A DNA stretch of 64,000 bases from an uncultured Pelagibacteraceae bacterium (GCA_902541285.1 CACBQD010000001.1:28351-92350); one strand, 5' to 3'. Counted from the first letter of the stretch, positions 8,810-18,378 are shown. Notes: generated by a model from the sequence alone, not told the origin. A program made the numbers and translations.

Positions 8810-9103
8810 ATGTTCTCAACTTTTTTAGCTTTAACATTTTTATTTTTAATGTTTATGTGGTCATTGGCTTGGGTAAATTATTACAATAAACTAGATAAAA
8901 GATTTGGTTCATCTTTATGGAGATGGAGTTATGATTATCCAGTGCCGGGTGATAGAGATATTTCTTTTCTCGATGATAAAAAATTTGTCATTTTAAGAAG
9001 AAAAAGGAATAGAGCGGTTACAGTTATGTATTTTATTTTATTTTTCTCATTTTTTATATTTTTATCTTTTGTAACCCAGATTTTATACGCTATTCAACAT
9101 TAG
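8810..9103 (+). CDS. Small two-helix membrane protein, unknown function
   Basis: The 97-residue protein has one hydrophobic helix at each end (about 5-23 and 71-93) and a polar middle with RFGSSLWRWSYDYPVPGDRD and a basic ILRRKRNRAV patch, which suggests both ends cross the membrane with the loop on the cytoplasmic side. I recognise no family. It is divergent from the DjlA-like gene across 32 bases and converges on the DUF393 gene with a 4-base TTAG stop overlap. The length of open frame and the composition support a real gene. Confidence 0.75.
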   Translation: MFSTFLALTFLFLMFMWSLAWVNYYNKLDKRFGSSLWRWSYDYPVPGDRDISFLDDKKFVILRRKRNRAVTVMYFILFFSFFIFLSFVTQILYAIQH

Positions 9104-9444
9104 TTTAGTTGGTGTCTATTTTTTAAATACAAAAAAAACGCTACAATTTCATATCCGACATAAAATAATTGGTAAATGACTGGGAGTTTAAAAAATTTAT
9201 AAAGAAACTTGTATTTTGGAATACTTTTCCAAATAAGTAAAAAAGCATCAATACCTACATAGATTTTTCCATCTTGTTCTACATGAAGTCTTCTTAGAAG
9301 CTCTTTATCAGTTTTTTTTGTTTCTAATTCAGCATTTTTATTTTTAGTTATGTCTATCCAATTCAAATTTTCTATGTTTTCTTTCTTATAAATATTAATT
9401 TCTGCTCTGCAGATTTTGCATGAATTGTTAAAAAAAACCTTCAT
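9100..9444 (-). CDS. DUF393 (DCC) thiol-disulfide oxidoreductase-like protein
   Basis: The 114-residue protein begins with a beta strand and a CxxC motif (VFFNNSCKICRAEI), the DCC-family thioredoxin-like active site, here with CKIC. The usual Asp-x-Asp before the first Cys is replaced by Asn-Asn-Ser. The rest follows the DUF393 plan (IGVDAFLLIWKSIPKYKFLYKF as KIYVGIDAFLLIWKSIP here). The family is thought to carry out cytoplasmic thiol-disulfide chemistry, but few members have known substrates. The stop overlaps the neighbouring convergent gene. Confidence 0.8.
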   Translation of the reverse strand: MKVFFNNSCKICRAEINIYKKENIENLNWIDITKNKNAELETKKTDKELLRRLHVEQDGKIYVGIDAFLLIWKSIPKYKFLYKFFKLPVIYQLFYVGYEIVAFFLYLKNRHQLN

Positions 9445-9529
9445 AATTAAACTATATTTGAATATTTTATTTTTACAAATGTGCCAAATAAGCAGTTGAT
9501 ATATTAATAATCACTACTACATTCTTCAG

Positions 9530-10942
9530 ATGTCAAATTTCTTCAAAGAAACAGATATAGATACATCGCAAGCTGAAGCAATTGTTACTGAAACCTTAAA
9601 AAATTGTGATGACGGAGAATTATATTTAGAAAATCATAAGTCAGAATCCATCGTTTTAGACGATAATAAAATAAAGAGTTCAACTTATAATTCTGATCAA
9701 GGATATGGTTTCAGAGCCGTGACAGGAGAGGTTGTTGCCTACTCTCATTCTAATGATATTTCAAAGGAATCATTAAAAAAATCAAGCGATAATTTAAAAG
9801 ATACATTAAAGTCAAAAAAAGGAACCTATAATCATGAAATTCCTAAAACTAACAACAAATATTACGAAAATATTAATCCTATTGAAAGCAAGACTTTCGA
9901 CTCAAAGATAGATTTGCTGAACAGTGTTAATAACTATTTAAGATCAAAAGGCTCAATTGTAAATCAAGTAACTGCAAATTTTCTAGGTGAACATAAATCA
10001 ATAGAAATTATTCGTTCTGATAATCAAGTTTTGAAAGATGATAGGCCATTAGTCAGATTTAACGTTTCCGTAGTTTTAGAAAAAGACGGAAAAAAAGAAA
10101 CAGGTGTTTATGGAATTGGAGGAAGACAAAGCTATGATGACTATCTAAAAGATGGAAGCTGGAAAGATGTATGTGATGAAGCTTTTAGAATCGCAAATGT
10201 GAATTTAGAAAGCAAACCAGCACCAGCAGGAGAGATGAAAGTTGTTTTAGGCCCTGGATGGCCAGCAATTTTGATACACGAAGCAATTGGACATGGTCTT
10301 GAAGGAGATTTCAATAGAAAAAAAACTTCAGCTTTTCACAATTTAATGGGGCAGCAAGTAGCAAGTGAAGGAGTTACAATTGTAGATGATGGCACATTAC
10401 ATCAAAGAAGAGGAAGTTTAACAATAGATGATGAAGGAACGCCTACTGAAAATACAGTTTTAATAGAAAATGGAATTTTAAAGAACTATATGCAAGACCG
10501 TTTAAACGCTCGTCTGATGGGAACTAAGTCAACAGGTAGTGGAAGAAGAGAAAGTTATAAGCATGTAGTTTTACCAAGAATGAGAAATACAATGATGTTG
10601 TCAGGTAAATATTCACAAGATGAAATGATAAGTTCAGTTGATAAAGGTATTTTCGCTGTAAGTTTTGGGGGAGGACAAGTAGACATAACTTCAGGAAAAT
10701 TTGTTTTTAACTGTACGGAAGCATATGAAATCAATAATGGCAAAATAGGATCACCAATCAAAGGTGCTACATTAATTGGAGATGGACCGTCAATTTTAAA
10801 AGAAGTTTCATTAGTTGGTAATGATATGAAATTAGATCCAGGTATTGGGACATGTGGTAAAGCTGGACAGGGTGTTCCAGTAGGAGTAGCTCAGCCATCA
10901 ATTCTTATAAATAAGATGACTGTTGGTGGAACAAAACTTTAA
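9530..10942 (+). CDS. tldD: TldD metalloprotease subunit
   Basis: The 470-residue protein matches TldD. The zinc site HEAIGH (HExxxH, 250-255) is followed by GLEGDFNRKKTSAF, and the C-terminal GIGTCGKAGQGVPVG is also typical. TldD pairs with TldE (PmbA), encoded 5 bases downstream, to make a protease that degrades unfolded short peptides and in some bacteria trims modified peptides such as microcin B17. No peptide-modification genes are nearby, so a housekeeping peptide-degradation role is more likely. Confidence 0.95.
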   Translation: MSNFFKETDIDTSQAEAIVTETLKNCDDGELYLENHKSESIVLDDNKIKSSTYNSDQGYGFRAVTGEVVAYSHSNDISKESLKKSSDNLKDTLKSKKGTYNHEIPKTNNKYYENINPIESKTFDSKIDLLNSVNNYLRSKGSIVNQVTANFLGEHKSIEIIRSDNQVLKDDRPLVRFNVSVVLEKDGKKETGVYGIGGRQSYDDYLKDGSWKDVCDEAFRIANVNLESKPAPAGEMKVVLGPGWPAILIHEAIGHGLEGDFNRKKTSAFHNLMGQQVASEGVTIVDDGTLHQRRGSLTIDDEGTPTENTVLIENGILKNYMQDRLNARLMGTKSTGSGRRESYKHVVLPRMRNTMMLSGKYSQDEMISSVDKGIFAVSFGGGQVDITSGKFVFNCTEAYEINNGKIGSPIKGATLIGDGPSILKEVSLVGNDMKLDPGIGTCGKAGQGVPVGVAQPSILINKMTVGGTKL

Positions 10943-10947
10943 TCTAA

Positions 10948-12264
10948 ATGATAAGGGATCAGGAATTTTTAAAAGATATAGCGTCTTATTGTATTGAAAA
11001 CTCTAAAAAACTAGGAGCCACGGATGTGGGTGTAAAAGTAATTCACTCTGTTTCAGAAAATGTTAGTTTTAGAAATAAAAAATTAGATGAGTCAAATAGA
11101 GCAGATAGTTTTGCTGTCAATTTAACTACTTATATAGAGAAAAAAAAATCAAGCATTAATTCATCAGATTTATCTAAATCAAACTTAGAAAAACTAATAG
11201 AACGTTGTATTGATGCTACAAAAATTACTCCATCAGATGAAAATAATTCGTTACCAGATAAAGAGTTAATGTCTAAAGAGATAAGAGACCTTAATCTCTA
11301 TGATGAAACACATTATCCAAATGATAAAAAGATTGAATTTTTAAAAAAAGTTGAAGAAACAGCATCAACAGACGAAAAAATAGTTAATACTGAAGCTGGT
11401 TTTACCGAAAATAAAAATAATTTTATACTCGCAAACAGTAATGGTTTTTTAGGTGGATACAAAACCTCAAATTTTTCATCTTCATGTGTAGCTGTATCAA
11501 GAATTAATGGTGCAATGGAAAGAGATTACGAGTTCGGTAGCACAAGATTCTTGCAAGATATGATGAAACCAGAAAAAATCGGAAAAATTGCTGCCGACAA
11601 AGCAATAAAAAAGTTAGGTCCAAAAAAAATCAAGAGTGAAAAAATTGGAGTTATATTTGATAAAAGAATTTCCAAAGGAATATTAAGTACACTAGCAAGT
11701 GCAATAAATGCGAGTGCTATTGCAAGAGGGACTTCTTTTTTAAAAGATCAAATCAATTCTGAAGTTTTTCCAAACTCAATTAATATCATCGATGATCCAA
11801 AAATTGAAAAAGGATTAGGTTCCCAAAACTTTGATAGCGAAGGCGTTGAAACCAATTCTTTAAAATTAGTTGAGAATGGTATTTTAAAAAATTATTTAAT
11901 TGATACTTATTATGGTAAAAAGTTAAATTTAAAATCTAATGGTAGGTCTGGAGGAACAACTAACTTATACTTTGAAAACGGTACCTTAAGCTTTAAGGAT
12001 TTGTTAAATTCAGAAAAAAAATTTTTATACATAACAGAGACTATAGGCCATGGAGGCAATATCATTACTGGAGATTATTCAGTTGGAGCGTCAGGATTTA
12101 TGGTTGAGGATGGAGAATTAACTTACCCAGTAAGTGAAATAACTATAGCTGGAAATTTTAAGGAAATGTTTAAGAATATTACTTTGGCAAATGATTTAGA
12201 GATGAAGTACTCAACAAATGCTCCTACTTTATTGATTAATAAAATGACAGTGGCGGGAAAATAA
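10948..12264 (+). CDS. pmbA: TldE/PmbA protease partner subunit
   Basis: The 438-residue protein is the second subunit of the TldD/TldE protease, homologous to TldD but without the HExxxH zinc motif. Typical elements are the N-terminal domain with NVSFRNKKLDESNRAD, GRSGGTTNLYFENG at about 331-344, and a C-terminal half ending in APTLLINKMTVAGK, which mirrors the PSILINKMTVGGTKL end of TldD. It lies 5 bases behind tldD and is surely co-transcribed with it. The next gene, on the other strand, ends at the following base. Confidence 0.93.
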   Translation: MIRDQEFLKDIASYCIENSKKLGATDVGVKVIHSVSENVSFRNKKLDESNRADSFAVNLTTYIEKKKSSINSSDLSKSNLEKLIERCIDATKITPSDENNSLPDKELMSKEIRDLNLYDETHYPNDKKIEFLKKVEETASTDEKIVNTEAGFTENKNNFILANSNGFLGGYKTSNFSSSCVAVSRINGAMERDYEFGSTRFLQDMMKPEKIGKIAADKAIKKLGPKKIKSEKIGVIFDKRISKGILSTLASAINASAIARGTSFLKDQINSEVFPNSINIIDDPKIEKGLGSQNFDSEGVETNSLKLVENGILKNYLIDTYYGKKLNLKSNGRSGGTTNLYFENGTLSFKDLLNSEKKFLYITETIGHGGNIITGDYSVGASGFMVEDGELTYPVSEITIAGNFKEMFKNITLANDLEMKYSTNAPTLLINKMTVAGK

Positions 12265-12942
12265 TTATTGAATTTTTTTTAGTCTATATTCCCATAGACC
12301 CATTCTCTTATAAGCTACTTTTATAATCAATGCTTTTTTCTTATCGTACCATATTTCAAAATTTAATTTTTTATCATCAGGTAGATTTGCGTTGGTTGAA
12401 AAAAGTCTAAAATGTTCAACATTATATTCTTTATTATAAAGTTTTATTTTTTTTTTCCCCAAAAATTCTATGTTTTGTTTTTTTACACTTCCAGATAATG
12501 GACTTATTTGCGTCTCGGTTTGCAAAATTCTATGATTCCACCAATTACCGATTATATTTTCTTTATCTGCCTCTCCTTTATATGACGATCCATCAATTAT
12601 AAACTTCCCTTTTTTTTCGTCAAAAATTAAATTTACATATTTTCTTTTATCATTTTGAAATGTTTCTGATTTAAAAGAAATTAATTGATCTCTAATATAC
12701 TCTTCCGTTCCTCTACTATTTATTGAGAATACTGTAACACCTAATAATTTAACTTCAAAATTAGTTTTATTTTTTACAATAAACTTACCTTCTTCTTTTT
12801 TAAATGTAAAAATGCTTTCTCCAATTTTTTCATCATCTTTAAAAATTTCCATTTCTATGTTTGAATAATTTTTATAGTGTTCAGTATGCGCTTGCAAAAA
12901 AAGAGGAGATAAAACTAACAATATTACCAAGAATTTTCTCAT
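12265..12942 (-). CDS. Exported DUF6134-like protein
   Basis: The 225-residue protein has a signal peptide (MRKFLVILLVLSPLFLQAHT, cleavage near Ala18). The mature part is an all-beta-looking, Lys-rich domain with FKDDEKIGESIFTF, NWWNHRIL and a C-terminal FEIWYDKKKALIIKVAYKRMG, which resembles the DUF6134 lipoprotein-transfer-like fold found in alphaproteobacteria. Function is unknown; it is probably periplasmic. It is the only minus-strand gene between tldE and the YczE-type gene and stops directly against the tldE stop with no spacer. Confidence 0.75.
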   Translation of the reverse strand: MRKFLVILLVLSPLFLQAHTEHYKNYSNIEMEIFKDDEKIGESIFTFKKEEGKFIVKNKTNFEVKLLGVTVFSINSRGTEEYIRDQLISFKSETFQNDKRKYVNLIFDEKKGKFIIDGSSYKGEADKENIIGNWWNHRILQTETQISPLSGSVKKQNIEFLGKKKIKLYNKEYNVEHFRLFSTNANLPDDKKLNFEIWYDKKKALIIKVAYKRMGLWEYRLKKIQ

Positions 12943-13021
12943 TATTTCATATTATTTTAACTAACTTGTCAGAACTTTATATAGAATTTTTATGTTTAAA
13001 AGATAAATAGTCTAAAGAATT

Positions 13022-13669
13022 ATGTTTTTAACCATTAAAAATATTCCATCAAAATCCTGGAGCTCAGAAAAACCTTTAAATTTAAAACCTAAATTTACAA
13101 CTTTTTTACTTTTATGTATTGGTTTGTCTTTGTTTGGGTTGGGTGAGGGCCTTTTATTAGTTTCTACGACTGGTAATTCTCCATGGTCTGTTCTTGCAGA
13201 AGGGTTATCAAACATATTAAATATTTCGATTGGTTTATCTACATTAATAATAAGTATTGTTGTTTTAGGGTTTTGGTTTCCACTAAAACAAAAACCAGGA
13301 ATTGGTACAATTTTAAATATTTTAATTATAGCAGCCATAATTGATTTGACGCTTTTTCTTTTTGATCCTCCTTTGACTACTTTTTCAAAATATATTCTTG
13401 CTGTATTTTCTGTTTTACTTGTCGGTTTAGGAAGCGGCATATACTTAATTGCAAATTTAGGTCCTGGTCCTAGAGATGGATTGATGACAGGTCTAACAAA
13501 AAAAACGCAACTTCCTATTGCTTTAATTCGAGCTACTTTAGAAATTTCAGCTGTTATATCTGGTTGGTATTTGGGAGGAACTGTTGGTTTGGGCACTATA
13601 ATATTTGCATTTGGGATAGGCCCTGCTGTAGCTTTAGGAATTTATATTGTGGATAAAGTTACGAAGTAA
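13022..13669 (+). CDS. YczE-type integral membrane protein
   Basis: The 215-residue protein has about five hydrophobic helices. Two conserved-looking loops, STTGNSPWSVLAEGLS and LGPGPRDGLMTGL, are signatures of the YczE/YyaS family (related to the YitT group), together with GTIIFAFGIGPAVALG near the C-terminus. Members are inner-membrane proteins of unclear transport or accessory function. The antisense strand is also open over much of this stretch but has no plausible product. Family assignment good, function unknown. Confidence 0.8.
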   Translation: MFLTIKNIPSKSWSSEKPLNLKPKFTTFLLLCIGLSLFGLGEGLLLVSTTGNSPWSVLAEGLSNILNISIGLSTLIISIVVLGFWFPLKQKPGIGTILNILIIAAIIDLTLFLFDPPLTTFSKYILAVFSVLLVGLGSGIYLIANLGPGPRDGLMTGLTKKTQLPIALIRATLEISAVISGWYLGGTVGLGTIIFAFGIGPAVALGIYIVDKVTK

Positions 13670-13729
13670 ATGTTTTTAGTGGACAATTAGTCGATTGTTA
13701 ATACTGAATAAAAATTGTAAATATAAATC

Positions 13730-14185
13730 ATGTCTATAAAAAATTGGATGAAAGAATCAGCAAATATACTATTTGACGATAGTAAAAATGATTTAAGAGC
13801 TCTTCCCAAAACTGTGAGACTACAAATATTATTAGTTTTAAGTTTTATATGGACAACAGTATTTAGTTTATACGTATTTTCATATGCCACTTTTGCATTT
13901 GGTTGGGCAGGGACATATGTTGCTCATATAGGTTTAATATTTGCTGTTTATTATACTTTTAAACAATTTCACAGAGCTGAAGCAAAAGCTGTTAGTGTTT
14001 TTAAGACAAAAAATTTTGATCCATTTAAAGTTATGACAATCGTTTTTGTCATAGTTTTTATTTTTGTTTTTTCTAAAGGTATTGAAGTCTTGACAAGAAC
14101 AAACTCTTACTCAATTCCATATGACGGACCTAGTAAATCAGCGTTTGAAAAGTGGCTGCCTTTTACCAAAAATAAATCTGAATAA
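13730..14185 (+). CDS. Membrane protein of unknown function
   Basis: The 151-residue protein has a short amphipathic N-terminus, then three hydrophobic helices (about 30-50, 56-76 and 102-120) and a short polar C-terminus with RTNSYSIPYDGPSKSAFEKW. I recognise no family. It starts 60 bases after the YczE-type gene on the same strand and ends 7 bases before the convergent typA stop. Open-frame length and ordered membrane topology support a real gene. Confidence 0.75.
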   Translation: MSIKNWMKESANILFDDSKNDLRALPKTVRLQILLVLSFIWTTVFSLYVFSYATFAFGWAGTYVAHIGLIFAVYYTFKQFHRAEAKAVSVFKTKNFDPFKVMTIVFVIVFIFVFSKGIEVLTRTNSYSIPYDGPSKSAFEKWLPFTKNKSE

Positions 14186-14192
14186 TAATTTT

Positions 14193-16019
14193 TTAAGAAG
14201 CTTCTGATAATTTAGAGAGCTTTTTTCTCTCGTGAGGATCAAGCACAGCTTTCCTTAATCTGCATGAATTTGGTGTAATTTCTAGTGCTTCATCAGAATT
14301 TAACATGCTCAATTGTTCAGCAATCGACATTTTTCTTACAGGAGTTAAAACAACATTTTCATCTGTTCCTTGTGTCCTCATATTTGTAAGTTTTTTACCT
14401 TTCATGACATTTATAATCATATCACCAGGTTTAGGTGACAAACCTACAATCATACCAGAATAAACTGGATCGTTATGAGTAACAAACATTTCTCCTCTTG
14501 CCTGTAGATTATAAATTGCAAATGCTACTGCTTTTCCTTGATCCATAGAAATTAATGCACCATTTCTTCTGCCTTCCATATCTCCCTCAAATTTTCCATA
14601 AGAATGAAATATTCTGTTTATTACTCCTGTTCCTTTAGTTAGAGTAAGAAATCTACTGGTGTATCCCATTAAACCTCTAGTTGGTGCATGAAAGATTAAT
14701 CGTTTTTTATTTTTTCCAGTATCTTTAAGATCTATTAACTTTCCTTTTCTTTTATTCATGGAATCTATAACTTTAGAAGAGAATTCTTCGTCAAGATCCA
14801 TAGTAATTTCTTCAATAGGTTCTAATTTTTCACCATTTTCATTTTTTTGAAATAAAACTCTCGGAGGACTTACCGTCATTTCAAATCCTTCACGTCTCAT
14901 TTGTGTTAATAATATTTCTAACATTAATTCACCTCTTCCACTTATTTCAAATGAATCTTTGTTTTCATTTTCTGAAAATGAAATCCCGACATTATTCTGA
15001 GCCTCTTGAACCAATCTCTCTCTAATTTGAGTGCTTGTAAGTTTTTTACCTTCAGTACCAGCTAATGGAGAACTATTTACTGTTATTTTAATAGACATCG
15101 TTGGTGGATCAATAGGGGTTGCTTGGATTGGTGCATCTACCTCAGTATCACATATGGTATCAGCAACATTTGCTTTTTCTAATCCAGCGATAACTACAAT
15201 ATCTCCAGCTTCACCAACTTCTATTGGTACTTTTTTTGTACCCTCGTATCTAAATATTTTAGTCAACCTTCCTTCATCAACTTTTTCTCCATCAAGATTA
15301 ATTGCCTTGATTTGTTGGTTTGCTTTTGCAGTACCTTGAGAAATTCTACCAACTAAACTTCTACCCAAAAAACTATCAGCATATAAAAGGGTTGAAAGCA
15401 TTGCAAAAGGCTTGGACTTGTCGAATTCTGCTGGCTTAACATGGTCTATTACTAAATCTAATAATGGATTTAAATTCTCTCTTGGACCATCTATTTCATT
15501 AGATGCCCAGCCAGATCTTCCACTTGCGTAAATAACTGGAAAGTCTAATTGTTCTTCATTGGCATCTAAGCTGACAAATAAGTCAAAAGTCTCATTCAAA
15601 ACTTCATCGGCTCTTTGGTCAGCTTTATCTAATTTATTAATAACCACTATTGGTTTAAGGCCTTGTTTAAGTGCTTTAGCTAATACAAATTTAGTTTGAG
15701 GCATTACTCCTTCGGCTGAATCTATTAACAATAATGCACCATCAGCCATACTAAGAACTCTTTCAACTTCTGCAGCAAAATCTCTATGTCCAGGTGTATC
15801 AATAATATTAATCCTAGAATCTTTCCAATTTATCGAAGCCGGTTTGGCAAGAATTGTAATACCTCTTTCCTTTTCAAGTTCACCAGAGTCCATAAGTCTT
15901 TCATTAACGACTTCATTTTCTCTAAATGAACCACTCTGTTTCATTAAGTTATCAATCAAAGTAGTTTTGCCATGGTCAACATGGGCAATTATGGTGATGT
16001 TACGTATTGATGTTGTCAT
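14193..16019 (-). CDS. typA: TypA/BipA translational GTPase
   Basis: The 608-residue length is that of BipA. The GTPase motifs are intact: AHVDHGKTTL (G1), RGIT (G2), DTPGH (G3) and NKLDKADQR (G4). EF-G-like domains III and V follow, then the BipA-specific C-terminal domain with GAYSG-type region (DPVYSGMIVGLSPKPGDM) and GTDENVVLTPVRKMS. The protein binds the 70S ribosome and assists 50S assembly and growth under stress, especially in the cold. It is a single gene transcribed away from the AT-rich spacer at 16020-16266. Confidence 0.97.
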   Translation of the reverse strand: MTTSIRNITIIAHVDHGKTTLIDNLMKQSGSFRENEVVNERLMDSGELEKERGITILAKPASINWKDSRINIIDTPGHRDFAAEVERVLSMADGALLLIDSAEGVMPQTKFVLAKALKQGLKPIVVINKLDKADQRADEVLNETFDLFVSLDANEEQLDFPVIYASGRSGWASNEIDGPRENLNPLLDLVIDHVKPAEFDKSKPFAMLSTLLYADSFLGRSLVGRISQGTAKANQQIKAINLDGEKVDEGRLTKIFRYEGTKKVPIEVGEAGDIVVIAGLEKANVADTICDTEVDAPIQATPIDPPTMSIKITVNSSPLAGTEGKKLTSTQIRERLVQEAQNNVGISFSENENKDSFEISGRGELMLEILLTQMRREGFEMTVSPPRVLFQKNENGEKLEPIEEITMDLDEEFSSKVIDSMNKRKGKLIDLKDTGKNKKRLIFHAPTRGLMGYTSRFLTLTKGTGVINRIFHSYGKFEGDMEGRRNGALISMDQGKAVAFAIYNLQARGEMFVTHNDPVYSGMIVGLSPKPGDMIINVMKGKKLTNMRTQGTDENVVLTPVRKMSIAEQLSMLNSDEALEITPNSCRLRKAVLDPHERKKLSKLSEAS

Positions 16020-16266
16020 TTGCGCGTCCTTATATATTCAAAATATTTTTTTTCAATTCAAAAAAAATACTGAAAAAACTATGCTTTTTAATTTTATTTC
16101 ATTATATTGGATAATATATCTGTTCACTTATTGAATAAAAATTAACTTTTTAAAAAGTTGATACCATATTTTGCTACTTTTTTAATAAAAAATAGTAAAA
16201 TAATTTAAATTGATTAAAAAAATTATTATATGTCGATTAATCATAAAAATTTAAGAAGATTTAAAG
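16020..16266. other. AT-rich spacer between typA and the O-antigen ligase gene
   Basis: This 247-base divergent spacer is almost pure A/T and holds both promoters. I see a 16-base perfect palindrome, AACTTTTTAAAAAGTT (16144-16159), which could be a regulatory site or chance in such DNA, and a 14-codon open frame (16230-16274) overlapping the ligase start. No RNA gene or longer coding frame is visible. Confidence 0.5.
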
Positions 16267-17565
16267 ATGCTTAGCCTTTTAAAAAAAAATAATTTAATTA
16301 ATGATATACTATTTTTTTTAGCATTTGTTTTTCCTTTGTCATTTTTCCTAGGAAGCTTAGTGGTAAATTTAATTATTTTTTTTATTGGAATTTTTTTTTT
16401 ACTAAATCTTTTTATTAAAAAAGAAAATATAATAAATAAAGATAATTTAATCTTATGTATTTTTTTTCTGTCAATTTTTATTACAGAAATCTTTACTTAT
16501 TATAATTTAGAATATTTAATTAAATCTTTTTTCTATATGAGGTTTCTAATTTTATTCCTTGCCATTGAGTATATTATTATAAATTCGGATCAAGAAAAAA
16601 TAAAAAAAATCATTAATATAATATCAATTTTGTTTCTAATTTTTTTATTAGATCTTCTAATGCAATATTTTTCAGGTAAAAATATGTTGGGCTTCGTAGC
16701 AAGCTATTGTGATGCAGAAGGTAATAATTGCCAGAGATTTTCAGGCTTATTCGATGATGAATTAATAGCGGGTGGATTTATCTCAACTGTTTTAATTTCA
16801 CTTTTTTTTGTAAGATTAAGTTTTTACAAAAATTTTGTTTATCATTTATTTCCGATAATATTGCTATTTTTTGTTTATATAACTGGTGAAAGGTCATCAT
16901 TTATTTTTTTATTCACATTTATTTTATTTTTTTACGCTTTTATTTTCAAAAATAAAAAACAGTTTTTGTTAGTAATATCTATCGCAAGTTTAATATTATC
17001 TTTTCTTTTATTTTTTTTTAATAATGATTCTGTAAAAAAAAGATACTCAAAAGAAATATTTAGTTATTTCTATTCTCCTGCCAGTCAATCATATTCATTT
17101 AAAAATTTCTTTAATACCTCTTGGGGTAAACATTATCATACATCTTATTTAATGTTTAAAGACAAACCTTTATTAGGAAATGGATTAAAATCTTTTAGAC
17201 ATAAATGTAGTAATTATGATTACTTAGACCAAAATGAAATTAAATTATATGGAGATGTAAGATGGCCACGTTGTTCAACTCACTCACATAACCTACATTT
17301 AGAACTTTTATCAGAGAAAGGAATATTAGTTTATTTTTTATTTTTACTCTTTTTTTTATTTAAAACACAATATTTTTTAAACAAAAAAATTCTATTCGAA
17401 AATAGACTTAATTTTTTAATTTTTGTATATGTACTTTTACTTATATTTCTACCGAGGCCAACTGGCTCAATCTTAAGTACAACATTCGGATCTTTTTTTT
17501 GGTATTCAATTGCTATTTGTTTATCTTTATTAAGTAGAAAAATAAATCAAACTTTAAGAAAATGA
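16267..17565 (+). CDS. O-antigen ligase family (WaaL-like) membrane protein
   Basis: The 432-residue protein has about ten to eleven hydrophobic helices and the family hallmark: a large periplasmic loop between late helices containing a conserved Arg/His region (KPLLGNGLKSFRHKC at about 298-312, then RCSTHSHNLHLELLSEKG). Preceding it is TGERSSFIFLF. WaaL ligases join undecaprenyl-linked polysaccharide to lipid A-core in the periplasm; related Wzy polymerases and teichuronic ligases share the domain, so the exact reaction is uncertain. The gene is followed after 51 bases by an FkbM methyltransferase, making a small surface-glycan pair between two housekeeping genes. Confidence 0.82.
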   Translation: MLSLLKKNNLINDILFFLAFVFPLSFFLGSLVVNLIIFFIGIFFLLNLFIKKENIINKDNLILCIFFLSIFITEIFTYYNLEYLIKSFFYMRFLILFLAIEYIIINSDQEKIKKIINIISILFLIFLLDLLMQYFSGKNMLGFVASYCDAEGNNCQRFSGLFDDELIAGGFISTVLISLFFVRLSFYKNFVYHLFPIILLFFVYITGERSSFIFLFTFILFFYAFIFKNKKQFLLVISIASLILSFLLFFFNNDSVKKRYSKEIFSYFYSPASQSYSFKNFFNTSWGKHYHTSYLMFKDKPLLGNGLKSFRHKCSNYDYLDQNEIKLYGDVRWPRCSTHSHNLHLELLSEKGILVYFLFLLFFLFKTQYFLNKKILFENRLNFLIFVYVLLLIFLPRPTGSILSTTFGSFFWYSIAICLSLLSRKINQTLRK

Positions 17566-17616
17566 TTTTAACACTATAATGCTCCTAATTCTAATTTTTA
17601 ATAAACAAACTTAAAT

Positions 17617-18249
17617 ATGAGTTTTATTACATCTTTATTTCCGCAAAAAACCAAAACTTTTTTTAAAAAATTTAGAAAATTTAATGCTTTAAATAATTTA
17701 GATAAAAAAATGTTAGGATATCTAGATTTTAAAAACGGTTTTTTTATAGAATGTGGTGCAAATGATGGCGTAGATCAATCCAACACTTGGTATTACGAAA
17801 AATATTTAAATTGGAGTGGCGTTTTAATTGAGCCTTTGAAAAAACAATTTAATGAGTTAAGAAAAAATAGAAGTAACAAAAATTTTTTTTTTAACACTGC
17901 TCTTGTTGGTTCTGAAAACATTAGTTCGTTGAATTTAATCGAAAATAATCTTGTCTCTAGAATAGTTTATGATGATGAGATAGTATCAAATTCTGTTGTA
18001 GTAAACTCTAAAACATTGACAAAAATCTTAGATGAAATTTCTGCACCAAATTTGATAGATTTTTTTTCACTAGATGTTGAAGGTTACGAGTATGAAATTA
18101 TAAAAGGAATAAATTTCAATAAATATAACTTTAAGTTCTTTTTAATTGAAACATCAAATGAACAGGTTATCAGTTATCTAAATAACAAAAATTATAATTT
18201 ATTAGAAAAACTTAGTGATCACGATTTACTTTTTAAATATAAAAGCTAA
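17617..18249 (+). CDS. FkbM-family SAM methyltransferase
   Basis: The 210-residue protein fits the FkbM family: FIECGANDGVDQSNTWYYEKYLNWSGVLIEP (positions about 48-78) contains the SAM-binding GANDG loop and the acidic Glu77 at the end of strand beta 2, and DFFSLDVEGYEYEIIKGI is the second family signature. FkbM enzymes O-methylate hydroxyl groups, often of sugars. Next to an O-antigen ligase, methylation of a surface polysaccharide is the reasonable guess. The usual C-terminal strand FFLIETSNEQ is present, so the protein looks complete. Confidence 0.85.
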   Translation: MSFITSLFPQKTKTFFKKFRKFNALNNLDKKMLGYLDFKNGFFIECGANDGVDQSNTWYYEKYLNWSGVLIEPLKKQFNELRKNRSNKNFFFNTALVGSENISSLNLIENNLVSRIVYDDEIVSNSVVVNSKTLTKILDEISAPNLIDFFSLDVEGYEYEIIKGINFNKYNFKFFLIETSNEQVISYLNNKNYNLLEKLSDHDLLFKYKS

Positions 18250-18348
18250 ATTATTGTTAACTGAAAAAATTTTATCCTGATTATTTGATCAACAAAAATT
18301 AATTTGATATATCAGAAATCATTAATCACTAATTATATTTATTAAGTT

Positions 18349-18378
18349 AAAAAAAGGGCAATAAAAACTGCCCTTTTT
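18349..18378. terminator. Rho-independent terminator, copy 1
   Basis: A perfect 10-base stem (AAAAAGGGCA at 18351-18360 with TGCCCTTTTT at 18369-18378) closes an 8-base A-rich loop. It has T-runs on both strands, so it can serve the FkbM gene on the plus strand and any read-through from groEL on the minus strand. It is nearly identical to the hairpin at 18488-18513. Confidence 0.7.

Noticed and set aside
9530..12264. tldD-tldE as part of a modified-peptide (RiPP) cluster
   Set aside because: No precursor peptide, cyclodehydratase or exporter gene lies nearby; neighbours are unrelated.
13012..13596. Long minus-strand open frame opposite the YczE-type gene
   Set aside because: The plus-strand frame has conserved family motifs and membrane helices; the antisense product is Pro/Lys-rich without motifs.
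16144..16159. 16-base palindrome AACTTTTTAAAAAGTT
   Set aside because: Palindromes of A and T runs are expected by chance at this base composition; mentioned in the spacer entry only.
16230..16274. 14-codon frame overlapping the O-antigen ligase start, possible leader peptide
   Set aside because: Too short to separate from chance in AT-rich DNA; no ribosome site and no attenuator hairpin seen.
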